Shown here piece after piece: positions 1 to 6,871 of a DNA stretch of 39,138 nt; positions within the stretch are counted from its first letter, which is position 1; the number at the start of each line of letters is the position of its first letter. The DNA is taken from the IMG/VR virus record IMGVR_UViG_3300043468_000854, positions 1 to 39,138 of that record; one strand, given 5' to 3'. The translations under genes were made by a program, and so were the position numbers. The notes under the pieces were generated by a model that ran no database searches, was not told where the DNA came from, and worked only from the letters and a program-made list of their open reading frames with translations. The DNA comes from a virus.

Positions 1-871
1 GATGCAGGTGGAGCGACAACAGCGCAACGACTGCCAGGGGAACGCAACCGCAAACGGGGAAGAGGTGCGGTCGTGGTATTGCAGTGGTCGGCAGCGCATG
101 CCGGTGCTGTCTGAGATTTACGCGTATAATGCGTCGGAGTACGTGATGCAGCCGTCAAACGTGGGCGGCGACCGTGGCACGTCGATTCACTCGGGTGTCA
201 GAGTGCTGTGCGAGGGAATTCCCGGCCTGCAGGTGAATCCCGGATTGCCCACAGAGTCTGTCTGGCCTTACGAACAATATTGCCGGAGGGCGTCGGAATT
301 CGTGCGGTGTTGTCAGGGGCTGCAGATTCAGGCACCGCATGTGACCGAGGTCAAAGACTTGCCCCCGTGGGATGATATGCTGGCCGCATTGGCTGCAGGT
401 TCAACGGGGCACATTGGCACCTTTTGGGGCGTGAGCTGGCGGACGGTGCCCGGTGCACCGAAGCGAGTCATGGATCAGGCACCGCGGTCTGGCGGCGGAC
501 ATGCTACCGAAATCATCTGGGCTATCGAGGTCGGCAGCGATTGGTATCTGGCCGTCTGGAATTCTCACGGCGATGGTTACTATCTGATGTCACGGCGATG
601 CTACGAACAACTGTGCAGGAATAGCTGGGAGCCGTTTGGTGGCTACCTTTTGACGCCTGACAGGATGGTTGAGAGATACGACAGAATCACGCAGGGTGGA
701 GGGTATTTCGCATGATCAGGACATGGTCAGTGCTTGCGGCGGCGGGGCTCTTTGCAGTGGTATCTGCGGTGCCACTGGCGGCAATGATGCACGGCGACGA
801 ACCGCCCGCTTCCGTCAACGACATACTGCAGAAAATTTGCGCACGACTGGACGCGATTGAAAAACGACTCG
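1..871. repeat. 5' copy of imperfect terminal redundancy
   Basis: Aligns without indels to 38268-39138 (constant offset 38267). I count about 90 mismatches: none in 1-66, 86 to 88 in 67-676, a few to position 744, then 127 identical bases at 745-871. Differences in the peptidase gene are mostly synonymous, so the copies are diverged alleles and not read errors. Best explained as two strain variants of one locus at the ends of a contig from a circular or circularly permuted genome of 38,267 bp. A true imperfect terminal duplication cannot be excluded. Confidence 0.9.
2..715 (+). CDS. Papain-like (C1A-type) cysteine peptidase, 5'-truncated variant allele
   Basis: Truncated by the window edge; the complete allele is at 38125-38982. 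This copy holds 237 residues starting at an internal methionine equivalent to residue 49 of the full protein. The catalytic-type features are all present: Cys in the NDCQGNA motif near the start, His in SGGGHATE, and Asn in WNSHGDG. It differs from the other copy at 11 residues, none in these motifs, although about 87 bases differ, so the fold is under purifying selection. Its TGA overlaps the ATG at 712 (ATGA). Probably not a second gene but a strain variant carried at the contig end. Confidence 0.8.
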   Translation: MQVERQQRNDCQGNATANGEEVRSWYCSGRQRMPVLSEIYAYNASEYVMQPSNVGGDRGTSIHSGVRVLCEGIPGLQVNPGLPTESVWPYEQYCRRASEFVRCCQGLQIQAPHVTEVKDLPPWDDMLAALAAGSTGHIGTFWGVSWRTVPGAPKRVMDQAPRSGGGHATEIIWAIEVGSDWYLAVWNSHGDGYYLMSRRCYEQLCRNSWEPFGGYLLTPDRMVERYDRITQGGGYFA

Positions 872-1182
872 ACAAGCTGGACAAACGCCAATCGGCACCA
901 GTTGCAAAACCAGTCCTGCAAATTCAGGTGGCAAAATACGGATCGCCACAGTCTGACGCGCTGATGGATGATATTCGCAGGCTGAGCGACATGGACCACC
1001 CGGTCAAATTCGAGTTTGTGAGGTTTGGCGACACGGCACCAGCGTTTCGGTGGACCGATGAAGACGGAAACACCATAACGCGGCAGGGCTACAAGTCTGG
1101 CACGCTGCACAAGATCATAGAGGCGATAATCGGCAGGCCGTATCCAGTGGACTACGCTGGACCAATGTTTGGCAATGGTTGA
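712..1182 (+). CDS. Membrane-anchored or exported thioredoxin-fold protein lacking the active-site cysteines
   Basis: 156 residues. The N-terminus is a positively charged start plus a hydrophobic stretch (residues 4-25), typical of a signal peptide or signal anchor. Residues about 35-60 form a charged heptad-like helix (ILQKICARLDAIEKRLDKLDKR). The C-terminal part parallels the thioredoxin domain of the next gene: VKFEFVRFGDTAPAFRWTDEDG matches its VAIKWVRFSDRVPAMRWTGPDG in spacing. Where the neighbour has WCGPC, this protein reads YGSPQ, so no redox-active CXXC remains. Start chosen at 712, behind GGAGGG and with ATGA overlap to the peptidase stop. Likely a paralogue with a binding or structural role; no enzymatic function can be claimed. 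The same gene restarts at 38979 at the other end of the window. Confidence 0.72.
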   Translation: MIRTWSVLAAAGLFAVVSAVPLAAMMHGDEPPASVNDILQKICARLDAIEKRLDKLDKRQSAPVAKPVLQIQVAKYGSPQSDALMDDIRRLSDMDHPVKFEFVRFGDTAPAFRWTDEDGNTITRQGYKSGTLHKIIEAIIGRPYPVDYAGPMFGNG

Positions 1183-1201
1183 GCTGCGGAGGGTATTTCG
1201 C

Positions 1202-1711
1202 ATGATTGGATTACTTGGCAAGTTACTGACAGCAGTGTCCGGAGAGTGTGTCGTGGGATGTTGTGTCGTGGCAGGCTTCGCGGTGCTCACGACAGAAACG
1301 TTCGACCAGCAACCGCTATTGGACGAACCGACTCCCGCAGCCGTGGCGGATCTGGCCACGCTGACAAGGCGGGTCACAGACCTCGAACAGCGGGTGCGGG
1401 ATCTTGAATCCGGACGGCCAGCACAACCGCCGGTGGTGTCCGCACCCGCTGCCGAGGATTTGCCGGTGCTGGAGATCCATTCAGAAACGTGGTGCGGTCC
1501 CTGCCAGGTGCTGAAGGCCGATTTGCAGGCACTGGGAGAATCAGGCGTGGCCATCAAATGGGTGCGGTTTAGCGACAGGGTTCCGGCGATGCGATGGACC
1601 GGGCCGGACGGCAAACAGGTGGTCCAGACAGGCTACACGCGGGGCACGATTGCGGGGCTGCTCGACCGGGTAAAGGCAGCGTATGTTGCACGACGGGGAA
1701 AAAATCTGTAG
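1202..1711 (+). CDS. Exported thioredoxin-like oxidoreductase with WCGPC motif
   Basis: 169 residues from ATG 1202. An in-frame ATG at 1169 exists, but 1202 sits behind the same GGAGGGTATTTCGC leader used by the gene at 712, so it is preferred. Residues 4-31 are hydrophobic (signal or anchor), 48-71 form a predicted coiled coil (LATLTRRVTDLEQRVRDLES), and the C-terminal 80 residues are thioredoxin-like, with the active site WCGPC at 97-101 after a beta strand (VLEIHSE). The domain would lie outside the cytoplasm, anchored by the N-terminus. Known thioredoxins exchange dithiols and disulfides. The substrate here is unknown; the adjacent cysteine peptidase is an obvious candidate by inference only. 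Confidence 0.8.
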   Translation: MIGLLGKLLTAVSGECVVGCCVVAGFAVLTTETFDQQPLLDEPTPAAVADLATLTRRVTDLEQRVRDLESGRPAQPPVVSAPAAEDLPVLEIHSETWCGPCQVLKADLQALGESGVAIKWVRFSDRVPAMRWTGPDGKQVVQTGYTRGTIAGLLDRVKAAYVARRGKNL

Positions 1712-1755
1712 GATTCTGGGAAGATTCCCGAAACGGACACAGGCCGGAAAATGCG

Positions 1756-1965
1756 ATGGCAGATGAGCGACAGTCTGACGATGACGCTGAGGACGACCGC
1801 GAGGTTGTTCATTTCACCATGCCCGGGCTGTCAATCCGCATTACGGAACGTACTCTTGAGACGGTGGGCAAATACACGGGCAAATCGTGGATGGCGGTTG
1901 TGTTTGCCATTGCCATCGCGATCATCATCTATGCAATCAACGGTTTTGTGAGAGGTAGTGTGTGA
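1756..1965 (+). CDS. Small single-pass membrane protein
   Basis: 69 residues. A very acidic N-terminus (residues 2-15), a short amphipathic middle, and one long hydrophobic segment near the C-terminus (residues 45-63, WMAVVFAIAIAIIIYAING) ending in a short basic tail. The start at 1756 has only a weak ribosome site (GGAAAA), so the exact start is uncertain. The stop overlaps the next start (TGATG). The size, single membrane segment and position beside other membrane proteins fit a lysis accessory protein such as a holin-like or antiholin-like peptide, but no family is recognised. Confidence 0.6.
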   Translation: MADERQSDDDAEDDREVVHFTMPGLSIRITERTLETVGKYTGKSWMAVVFAIAIAIIIYAINGFVRGSV

Positions 1966-2447
1966 TGGATTTCACCCAAGAATTCTGGCACACGGCAACG
2001 GTCGCTTGGGCCTGCGGGATCATCAGCGTTTTGTGTGCTGTCGAGGCATGGCGGCAGCGGGCGTTCCGCTGGCAATTGGCTGGCGGAGTACTGGCAGGTC
2101 TCACGGGTGTGTTGTGTCCCGCGACGTTGACTCGCGGGTATTACGAAATGGTGGTTGTCAATCAGGAACTGGCGGCTGTGGTGGCCGCAAAAAAGGCGGA
2201 GGGTGTTGATGATGAACACGTTGTACGGTTGGCTGCGGAGCATGTTTTCGAGTCTGCCGGAGGAATCCGACTTACGCGAAGCGAGTACACAGACGGCGGA
2301 CGATGCGAAGGGCTGTCAAATTTTCTCGGACGCACTGGAGCAGGCCGGGCTGGAGCTGGACGAGTTGACGGCCCGCATTGGCGATTTGATGGACCAGTAT
2401 TGGGCGTGCCAAAGAGAGAGAGTGCGAGCGGAATCAGTTGGCACTGA
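1965..2447 (+). CDS. Holin-like membrane protein with possible -1 frameshift
   Basis: The first 80 residues are convincing: two hydrophobic segments (about 9-27 and 38-56) separated by a basic loop, as in small holins. Beyond residue 77 the 0-frame overlaps the next gene by more than 230 bases and becomes Gly/Arg-rich and gene-unlike. A canonical A_AAA_AAG slip site at 2189-2195 is in the correct phase. A -1 shift there gives an 81-residue protein ending at TGA 2207-2209, overlapping the next start as TGATG, the junction style used throughout this phage. Either the shift is programmed or there is a one-base error in the A6 run. Function is inferred from topology and position only. Confidence 0.55.
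   Translation: MDFTQEFWHTATVAWACGIISVLCAVEAWRQRAFRWQLAGGVLAGLTGVLCPATLTRGYYEMVVVNQELAAVVAAKKAEGVDDEHVVRLAAEHVFESAGGIRLTRSEYTDGGRCEGLSNFLGRTGAGRAGAGRVDGPHWRFDGPVLGVPKRESASGISWH
2189..2195 (+). other. Slippery heptamer A_AAA_AAG
   Basis: In frame with the gene at 1965 the codons read GCA AAA AAG, so the tRNAs on AAA and AAG can re-pair one base back. The same heptamer is known from bacterial dnaX frameshifting. The shifted frame stops four codons later at 2207-2209, exactly at the downstream ATG. The SD-like GGAGGG at 2198-2203 lies just 3' of the site. Sequence fits; use is not shown. Confidence 0.5.
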
Positions 2448-2583
2448 GGACGGCAGGCTGCAGCGGCACAACGTCACGCAACAGAGCCTCAACGGGGCAA
2501 AACTGCTGCTGAAGACGGCGGCGAATCGAGTGCGGCAGGTGGTGGATGAAATCGAGATTGTGACACAGCAGGAACAACCATGA
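2209..2583 (+). CDS. Predicted helical protein of unknown function
   Basis: 124 residues from ATG 2209 (a second ATG at 2212 is equally possible), with GGAGGG at 2198-2203. No family recognised. The second half is a long amphipathic helix pattern (ALEQAGLELDELTARIGDLMDQYWACQRERVRAE continuing to a C-terminal helical segment), suggesting a coiled-coil or oligomeric protein. It overlaps the 0-frame reading of the upstream gene, but codon quality clearly favours this frame in the overlap. The stop overlaps the next start as ATGA. Its position between membrane proteins and tail proteins allows a lysis or tail accessory role; no stronger claim is possible. Confidence 0.6.
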   Translation: MMNTLYGWLRSMFSSLPEESDLREASTQTADDAKGCQIFSDALEQAGLELDELTARIGDLMDQYWACQRERVRAESVGTEDGRLQRHNVTQQSLNGAKLLLKTAANRVRQVVDEIEIVTQQEQP

Positions 2584-3038
2584 CAGACGCGGAACTATAC
2601 ACGCTGATTCAGGGCGACACGCAGGCGGCTGCCCTGTATGCCGAGGGCAACGATGAGGGGTGCGCGGTGCGATGTTCTGCCATTGCACCACCGATCCGGC
2701 AGCCGGTGGCAGCGGAGCGTGTTCAGGCCGCAGCAATCGCAAGCGGCTTGTGGGCAATCGTCAAGATTGCGGCGCAAAACGTGGGGCTGCCAAACCCTCC
2801 CCGAGGGGCTGCAATGTCGTTCGTGGATTGGATCGAGGCAGGGAGACCGATCGACATGGACGGCGGCACTGTGCAGGGCGTGGGGGCTGTGCTGCTCTCG
2901 TACAATCTGGCAACGCAGGAACAACTGGACGCGCTGCAGGTGCTGGCAGACAATCCGCAGACGATCACACAGCAGCAGGTGGGTGCGGCGAGAGAGTGGC
3001 ACAGAGTGACAGGAGGACTGAGCGATGGCACTACCTGA
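2580..3038 (+). CDS. Conserved-type phage protein of unknown function, tail module
   Basis: 152 residues. Begins MTDAELYTLIQGDTQAAALYAEGNDEGCA, a style I associate with small proteins encoded near phage tail genes, though I cannot name the family. Predominantly helical, with several turns that read like a packed helical bundle. ATGA overlap with the upstream gene and a 14-base overlap with the structural protein at 3025 place it in the same translation unit as the receptor-binding genes. Confidence 0.62.
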   Translation: MTDAELYTLIQGDTQAAALYAEGNDEGCAVRCSAIAPPIRQPVAAERVQAAAIASGLWAIVKIAAQNVGLPNPPRGAAMSFVDWIEAGRPIDMDGGTVQGVGAVLLSYNLATQEQLDALQVLADNPQTITQQQVGAAREWHRVTGGLSDGTT

Positions 3039-3555
3039 TTATGTCGAGATCGCGCAGGGCACCGCGATAGTGTGGGGTGAGGCCGGAGCGTCTGGCGTCA
3101 CTGCTACGCTGTCTCTCGATGCGCTGGCAAGCGGGGCAGCCCGGCAGGGTGCGTCAGTCGATCTGGGGGCAAATTTCGCGGATGAGTACATTGTCGAACT
3201 GCGAGTAGAAACCGGCACGGCACCGACAGCCGGAAACACGGTTGAGCTGTACCTGATCAGCAGCACGGACAACAGCAACTGGCCTGCCAAGGTCACGGGC
3301 AGCGACGGGGCTTACACGCTGGGAACATCGGACGCGAATTTGCGTCAGGCAGGCCCGCCGGTGGCTACGCTGGTGGCGACCAATGACGGCAACACGGTGT
3401 TGATCCAGAATCAGAGTATCTGGCGTCCTCGTGGGCGTTATGTGGTGCCGATTGTGGATAACAATCTGGGGCAGGCATTCCGAGACGAGACCACAGCGAC
3501 CGACAACGGCAGCCGTGTTATCCTGACACCACGCAGGACTGTAATCAATGACTAG
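3025..3555 (+). CDS. Beta-rich virion protein, probably tail or fibre associated
   Basis: 176 residues, rich in Thr, Ser, Gly and Val with alternating strand-like segments (EYIVELRVETGTAPTAGNTVELYLI) and no membrane segment or signal. This composition is typical of phage baseplate, fibre or decoration jelly-roll proteins. It lies immediately before a LamG-type protein and a repeat fibre, so a structural role in the adsorption apparatus is inferred. No catalytic motif was seen. Confidence 0.6.
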   Translation: MALPDYVEIAQGTAIVWGEAGASGVTATLSLDALASGAARQGASVDLGANFADEYIVELRVETGTAPTAGNTVELYLISSTDNSNWPAKVTGSDGAYTLGTSDANLRQAGPPVATLVATNDGNTVLIQNQSIWRPRGRYVVPIVDNNLGQAFRDETTATDNGSRVILTPRRTVIND

Positions 3556-4408
3556 GCCAAGTTGGCAGGACTTCGGCACCTTCGACGAATCAGCCTACCC
3601 CGAATTGTGGGATGGGGTGGTTGGCGCGTGGTGTCCGTCGTTGGGGCCGACAGGCCTGAGGCTGCATGATCACAGCAGACGCAACAATTGGGGCACGTTG
3701 ACGAATATGGACCCGGCGACCGACTGGGTTGGCAGCGGCGGGCAGTACGCACTGGATTTTGACGGGGTGAATGATTATGTCGGGCACGGAAACGTGCTTA
3801 ATGATGTAGTTGTCGGCACATCTGCACAGTTTACGATTTCGCAATGGATCAATGTTCGAGCAAACGTGAATCATTTTTCATGCAGCAAATTAGACAGCAG
3901 CCTAACTCAGCGGCAGTTCTTTTTGCGCGCAAATGATGATGGCCTTGATTTTGTTTGGTATGGTGCCCTTGATGCGACATCATTTCGCGTTATTCGTGCT
4001 GCGTATACGTTCACTGCTGCTGGATGGGCGCATATCGCCGCGACGTTTCATGCAGGTATTGCAGATGCAGATCAAAAGGTGTCGCTATTTATTAACGGTG
4101 CGAAAAAATCGCTTACGATCCCATTCACTGCCGGGTCGCCAGTTAGTATTCAGTCCGGCACCTCACAGTTTTTGCTCGGTGGCGCATTTACTTCCGGCGT
4201 CATCACGGCACCATTTTCAGGGTTAATATCGGAGACCGTTGTTCATCGTCGAGTTTTGGGTGACAACGAAATCCGCGAACTCTATCAACTCGGTCGCGGT
4301 GGCATGTTTCAGCGGCGACGAGTGCGTCGAGCGTATGTCAGTGAAGCGGCGGTCAAATCCTATCTGTTCGTGAATCGTGGTCAGGTGATCGGAGGCGGAA
4401 CGCTATGA
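3548..4408 (+). CDS. LamG/concanavalin-like tail protein, probable receptor-binding protein
   Basis: 286 residues. Residues about 65-245 carry the hallmarks of a LamG-type jelly roll: the opening ALDFDGVNDYV, the strand FTISQWINVRA, the central WAHIAATFHAG, a VSLFINGAKK strand, and the closing FSGLISETVVHRRVLGDNEIRELY, which matches the usual FSG-I-E-x-x-x-Y-x-R-x-L-x-x-x-E-I-x-x-L-Y pattern. Such domains in phage tail proteins bind sugars or surface proteins. The C-terminal 40 residues are Arg-rich and may join to a fibre. Base use is slightly more A+T-rich around 3800-4250 than in neighbouring genes, compatible with exchange of the binding domain between phages. Confidence 0.78.
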   Translation: MTRPSWQDFGTFDESAYPELWDGVVGAWCPSLGPTGLRLHDHSRRNNWGTLTNMDPATDWVGSGGQYALDFDGVNDYVGHGNVLNDVVVGTSAQFTISQWINVRANVNHFSCSKLDSSLTQRQFFLRANDDGLDFVWYGALDATSFRVIRAAYTFTAAGWAHIAATFHAGIADADQKVSLFINGAKKSLTIPFTAGSPVSIQSGTSQFLLGGAFTSGVITAPFSGLISETVVHRRVLGDNEIRELYQLGRGGMFQRRRVRRAYVSEAAVKSYLFVNRGQVIGGGTL

Positions 4409-5607
4409 GCTATCCCAGAAATGCAGCAACACCGCCAATCGTCGCAGTCGGGGCAATCTATCTGCTGGCTGACGGCACGATACAGACGACCGGGGCGAGC
4501 GTGCGAGTCAAGACAGGCACGGGGTCATGGGGCAGCGGGTCGGGCACGCTGGCGTGTGACACTGATTCAGGCATCTGGACGTACGCGCCAACGCAGGCAG
4601 AGACGGACGCGGAATCGTTTGTGGTCGGTGTTTACAAATCTGCCAGCACATCGGCACAAGTGACCGTGGTAACAACAGCATCGGCAACGGCGGGATATGC
4701 TGGGGTTGATTGGTCGAAGGTGACTGCAGCCACAACGACAGTGGACCTGAGCGGCACGACGATCAGCACGAGTCAGGCGGTGGCCAGTGTGTCCGGGGCG
4801 GTTGGGAGCGTTACAGGGGCTGTGGGGAGCGTTACGGCAGCGGTTACAGTGGGCACGAACAACGACAAGACGGGTTACAGTCTGACAGCAGGAACGGGGC
4901 TGGGGAATCAGACGGCAAACATCACAGGCAATCTGTCCGGCAGTGTGGGCAGTGTTACGTCTGGTGTGACTGTGACCACGAACAACGACAAAACAGGTTA
5001 CAGCCTAGCAACTGCACCACCGACAGCCGCAGCGATTGCGGATGCGGTGTGGGATGAGGCGTACAACCAGCACACCACAGCCGGCACATTCGGCAAGCTG
5101 ATGGATACGTTGCGCAAATCGAACAACATCATCGAGGGCACGATACTTGCGACGCCAACACCGACAACGACCGTGTTCAGAATCTCGGGTGCGAACTACC
5201 CAACAGGTGCGTTAGAGCACTCGGTTTTGTGGATGGGAAGCGGCGCCAGCCAAGAGCAGAACAGCCCGATTCTGACGACGATCAACAACGGCGACGGCAC
5301 GGTAACGGTGACACTGGAGGAACCACTGGTGACAGCACCGTCAGCAGGGGACACCGTATTGATCGACCCGACATCACACGTGCACGCAATCGCGGACATT
5401 CAGGCCGGACTTGCCACAGCCGCAAGCCTGTTGATTGTGAGTGATCGTGTCAGCTATTCGCTGGCCGTGTTGGTCGGAGCCTGCAGCACGGCACAAACGG
5501 CGACTGAAACGTATGTGCTGAGCATCGGTGGCAACACCTACACGGCAGCCTACAGCGGGCTGGATGGCAGCGGCAATCGGTCAACCACAACACTGACGAA
5601 GGCATGA
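4405..5607 (+). CDS. Repeat-containing tail fibre protein
   Basis: 400 residues, Thr/Ser/Ala/Gly-rich. The central region (about 120-205) is built of short tandem motifs GSVTGAVGSVT and NNDKTGYSLTAG followed later by GSVGSVTSGVTVTTNNDKTGYSL; the DNA for the NNDKTGYSL motif recurs near 4855 and 4978. These repeats are well known in phage side-tail fibres, where they form trimeric beta structures. The N-terminal 90 residues would attach to the virion, and the C-terminal 150 residues contain a second globular beta domain. ATGA overlap with the LamG gene suggests the two are co-translated parts of the adsorption machinery. Confidence 0.75.
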   Translation: MSYPRNAATPPIVAVGAIYLLADGTIQTTGASVRVKTGTGSWGSGSGTLACDTDSGIWTYAPTQAETDAESFVVGVYKSASTSAQVTVVTTASATAGYAGVDWSKVTAATTTVDLSGTTISTSQAVASVSGAVGSVTGAVGSVTAAVTVGTNNDKTGYSLTAGTGLGNQTANITGNLSGSVGSVTSGVTVTTNNDKTGYSLATAPPTAAAIADAVWDEAYNQHTTAGTFGKLMDTLRKSNNIIEGTILATPTPTTTVFRISGANYPTGALEHSVLWMGSGASQEQNSPILTTINNGDGTVTVTLEEPLVTAPSAGDTVLIDPTSHVHAIADIQAGLATAASLLIVSDRVSYSLAVLVGACSTAQTATETYVLSIGGNTYTAAYSGLDGSGNRSTTTLTKA

Positions 5608-5825
5608 GCATGAGCACAGGCCGATTTACGATGCGGGGTTGGGCCAGCCAGGGATACAGGGCTGCGGGGCGGGCATTGGCGGATCAGGGTGTTGCGCCGG
5701 TGCTGGTGTTCTCCGGTGGTGTGGTTGCTGAGTTCCGGGGCCGGTCATACGTGGTCGGATGTCGTGGCCGTGTTGGTGTGGCCGGTTACAGGTCGAGAGT
5801 CGTCACAATGGAGTCAGGCCGATGA
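5604..5825 (+). CDS. Small basic protein, unknown
   Basis: 73 residues from ATG 5604 (ATG 5610 is an alternative). Gly, Arg and Val rich, net basic, with no recognised domain. Overlaps the fibre stop as ATGA and the next start as ATGA, so it is very likely translated. Might be a minor structural or fibre-assembly protein; nothing in the sequence decides this. Confidence 0.5.
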   Translation: MSMSTGRFTMRGWASQGYRAAGRALADQGVAPVLVFSGGVVAEFRGRSYVVGCRGRVGVAGYRSRVVTMESGR

Positions 5826-6184
5826 CATGCTGTTTGACTGATCAGGTGTTGCTGCATTACACGACCGAGTCGAAAACATATTACGCTGATTTGGGGGAGG
5901 CCATCAGGGGCCGAACCATCACGGGTGTCACGTCGATCACGTCAGACGATGCACTGCTGACGATGTCCAGCCTGGCGGTGATTGGTACCGATGTCAGCGA
6001 GTATGACCAATTCGGCAATCCGATTACAATTGAGGCCAGTACGGGTGTTTCGTGGTCGATGTCAGGAGGCACTGCAGGCGATGAGGATGACGATTACAGT
6101 GCAACGATCCGAATCACGTTCACAACGTCTGCAGGGACTGAGGTTGCGCGTATCCGAGTGCTGGTCCTGAAGGCACTGCCATGA
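5822..6184 (+). CDS. Beta-rich virion-type protein, unknown
   Basis: 120 residues. Thr/Ser/Ile-rich strands (GRTITGVTSITSDDALLTMSSLAVI; SATIRITFTTSAGTEVARIRVLVLKALP) without membrane segments or motifs. It reads like a small immunoglobulin-like or jelly-roll structural subunit. It is the last gene before the non-coding block upstream of the terminase genes, so it closes the fibre module. Confidence 0.55.
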   Translation: MTCCLTDQVLLHYTTESKTYYADLGEAIRGRTITGVTSITSDDALLTMSSLAVIGTDVSEYDQFGNPITIEASTGVSWSMSGGTAGDEDDDYSATIRITFTTSAGTEVARIRVLVLKALP

Positions 6185-6189
6185 GACGC

Positions 6190-6285
6190 CACCCCTATGG
6201 GTGTGCCATAATGGCACCTGCCAAACTGGCATTCCCAAAACTGAGAATTCCCAAAAATGAGAAGGGTCCTCCGGGAGGGGGGGGG
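6190..6285. promoter_or_regulatory. Candidate DNA packaging (cos/pac) region
   Basis: Non-coding block directly upstream of the small terminase gene. From left to right: dyad CACCC-CTAT-GGGTG (6190-6203), dyad GTGCCAT-A-ATGGCAC (6203-6217), dyad TGCCA-AAC-TGGCA (6219-6231), a tandem 16-base repeat ATTCCCAAAACTGAGA/ATTCCCAAAAATGAGA (6231-6262, one mismatch), then CCTCC-G-GGAGG and a run of nine G (6277-6285). The TGCCA half sites recur with 15-base spacing. Lambda-type phages place cos and the Nu1 binding sites immediately before the small terminase gene, as here. Assignment is by position and structure; no cleavage site can be read. Confidence 0.5.
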
Positions 6286-6355
6286 TGGCAGCGAGCGGGC
6301 TTTGCCCATCCCTAAATTTTGATGTTTTCAGTGTGCGAATCTGGTAACTAAGACC

Positions 6356-6871
6356 ATGGGACACAAAAAACGATGCAATCAGGCTGAGCTTGCCCGTGTT
6401 TTGGGGGTGACTTCCCCCACCCTTACGAAGTTTAAGCACGACCCGACCTTCCCAGAGTTTGATTCAGACAACAACATCGAGATTTACGCCGGATGCGTCT
6501 GGTGGTACCTGCGCAAAGAGGCGCAGCCGGTCCCGTCAGATCCTGACATGCTGGCCGGCACCGAGTCCGATGGTCTGGAGCGGTACAGGCTGGCGCGAGC
6601 ACAACAGGAAGAAATCAAGCTGGCAGAACAGCGGGGGCAGATCGTCAAGCTGACCGACTTCGAGGAAACTGTGCAGGCGATTCTGGGACCGTATCGACGA
6701 TTCGCCGAACACCTGAAAAGGGTGGCTGGAAGCGACTTGTGGACAATGTTACAGGAAGCAAATGAGGAGGTCTTACAGGGATTGGAGCGTCTGACAAATG
6801 CACATGGCGACACCACAACACCAGATCCCGTGGGATCTGTACGCGAAGCCGTCAGCGGCGGCACTGCGTGA
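6356..6871 (+). CDS. Terminase small subunit, Nu1-like
   Basis: 171 residues. The N-terminus carries a winged helix-turn-helix as in Nu1-type small terminases (QAELARVLGVTSPTLTKFKHDPTFPEF, residues about 8-36, then a region resembling a wing). The middle (residues 80-100, RYRLARAQQEEIKLAEQRGQIV) is the charged helix typical of this family, which in lambda mediates assembly with the large subunit. It would recognise packaging sites, probably the repeats just upstream. The start lacks a strong Shine-Dalgarno sequence. The C-terminus overlaps the large subunit gene by 74 bases. Confidence 0.8.
   Translation: MGHKKRCNQAELARVLGVTSPTLTKFKHDPTFPEFDSDNNIEIYAGCVWWYLRKEAQPVPSDPDMLAGTESDGLERYRLARAQQEEIKLAEQRGQIVKLTDFEETVQAILGPYRRFAEHLKRVAGSDLWTMLQEANEEVLQGLERLTNAHGDTTTPDPVGSVREAVSGGTA

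Noticed and set aside
2-715. Second functional peptidase gene in the genome
   Set aside because: The copy is at the contig end and the overlap ends in an exact 127-base match, so an allele is more likely than a duplicate gene.
727-1614. Long open frame on the minus strand
   Set aside because: It covers two convincing + strand genes with better codon quality and no minus-strand signals; a shadow caused by G+C-rich codons.
1594-1755. Longer 5' extension of the membrane protein at 1756
   Set aside because: The upstream part lies inside the thioredoxin gene in another frame and reads as shadow (Arg/Gly/Cys-rich).
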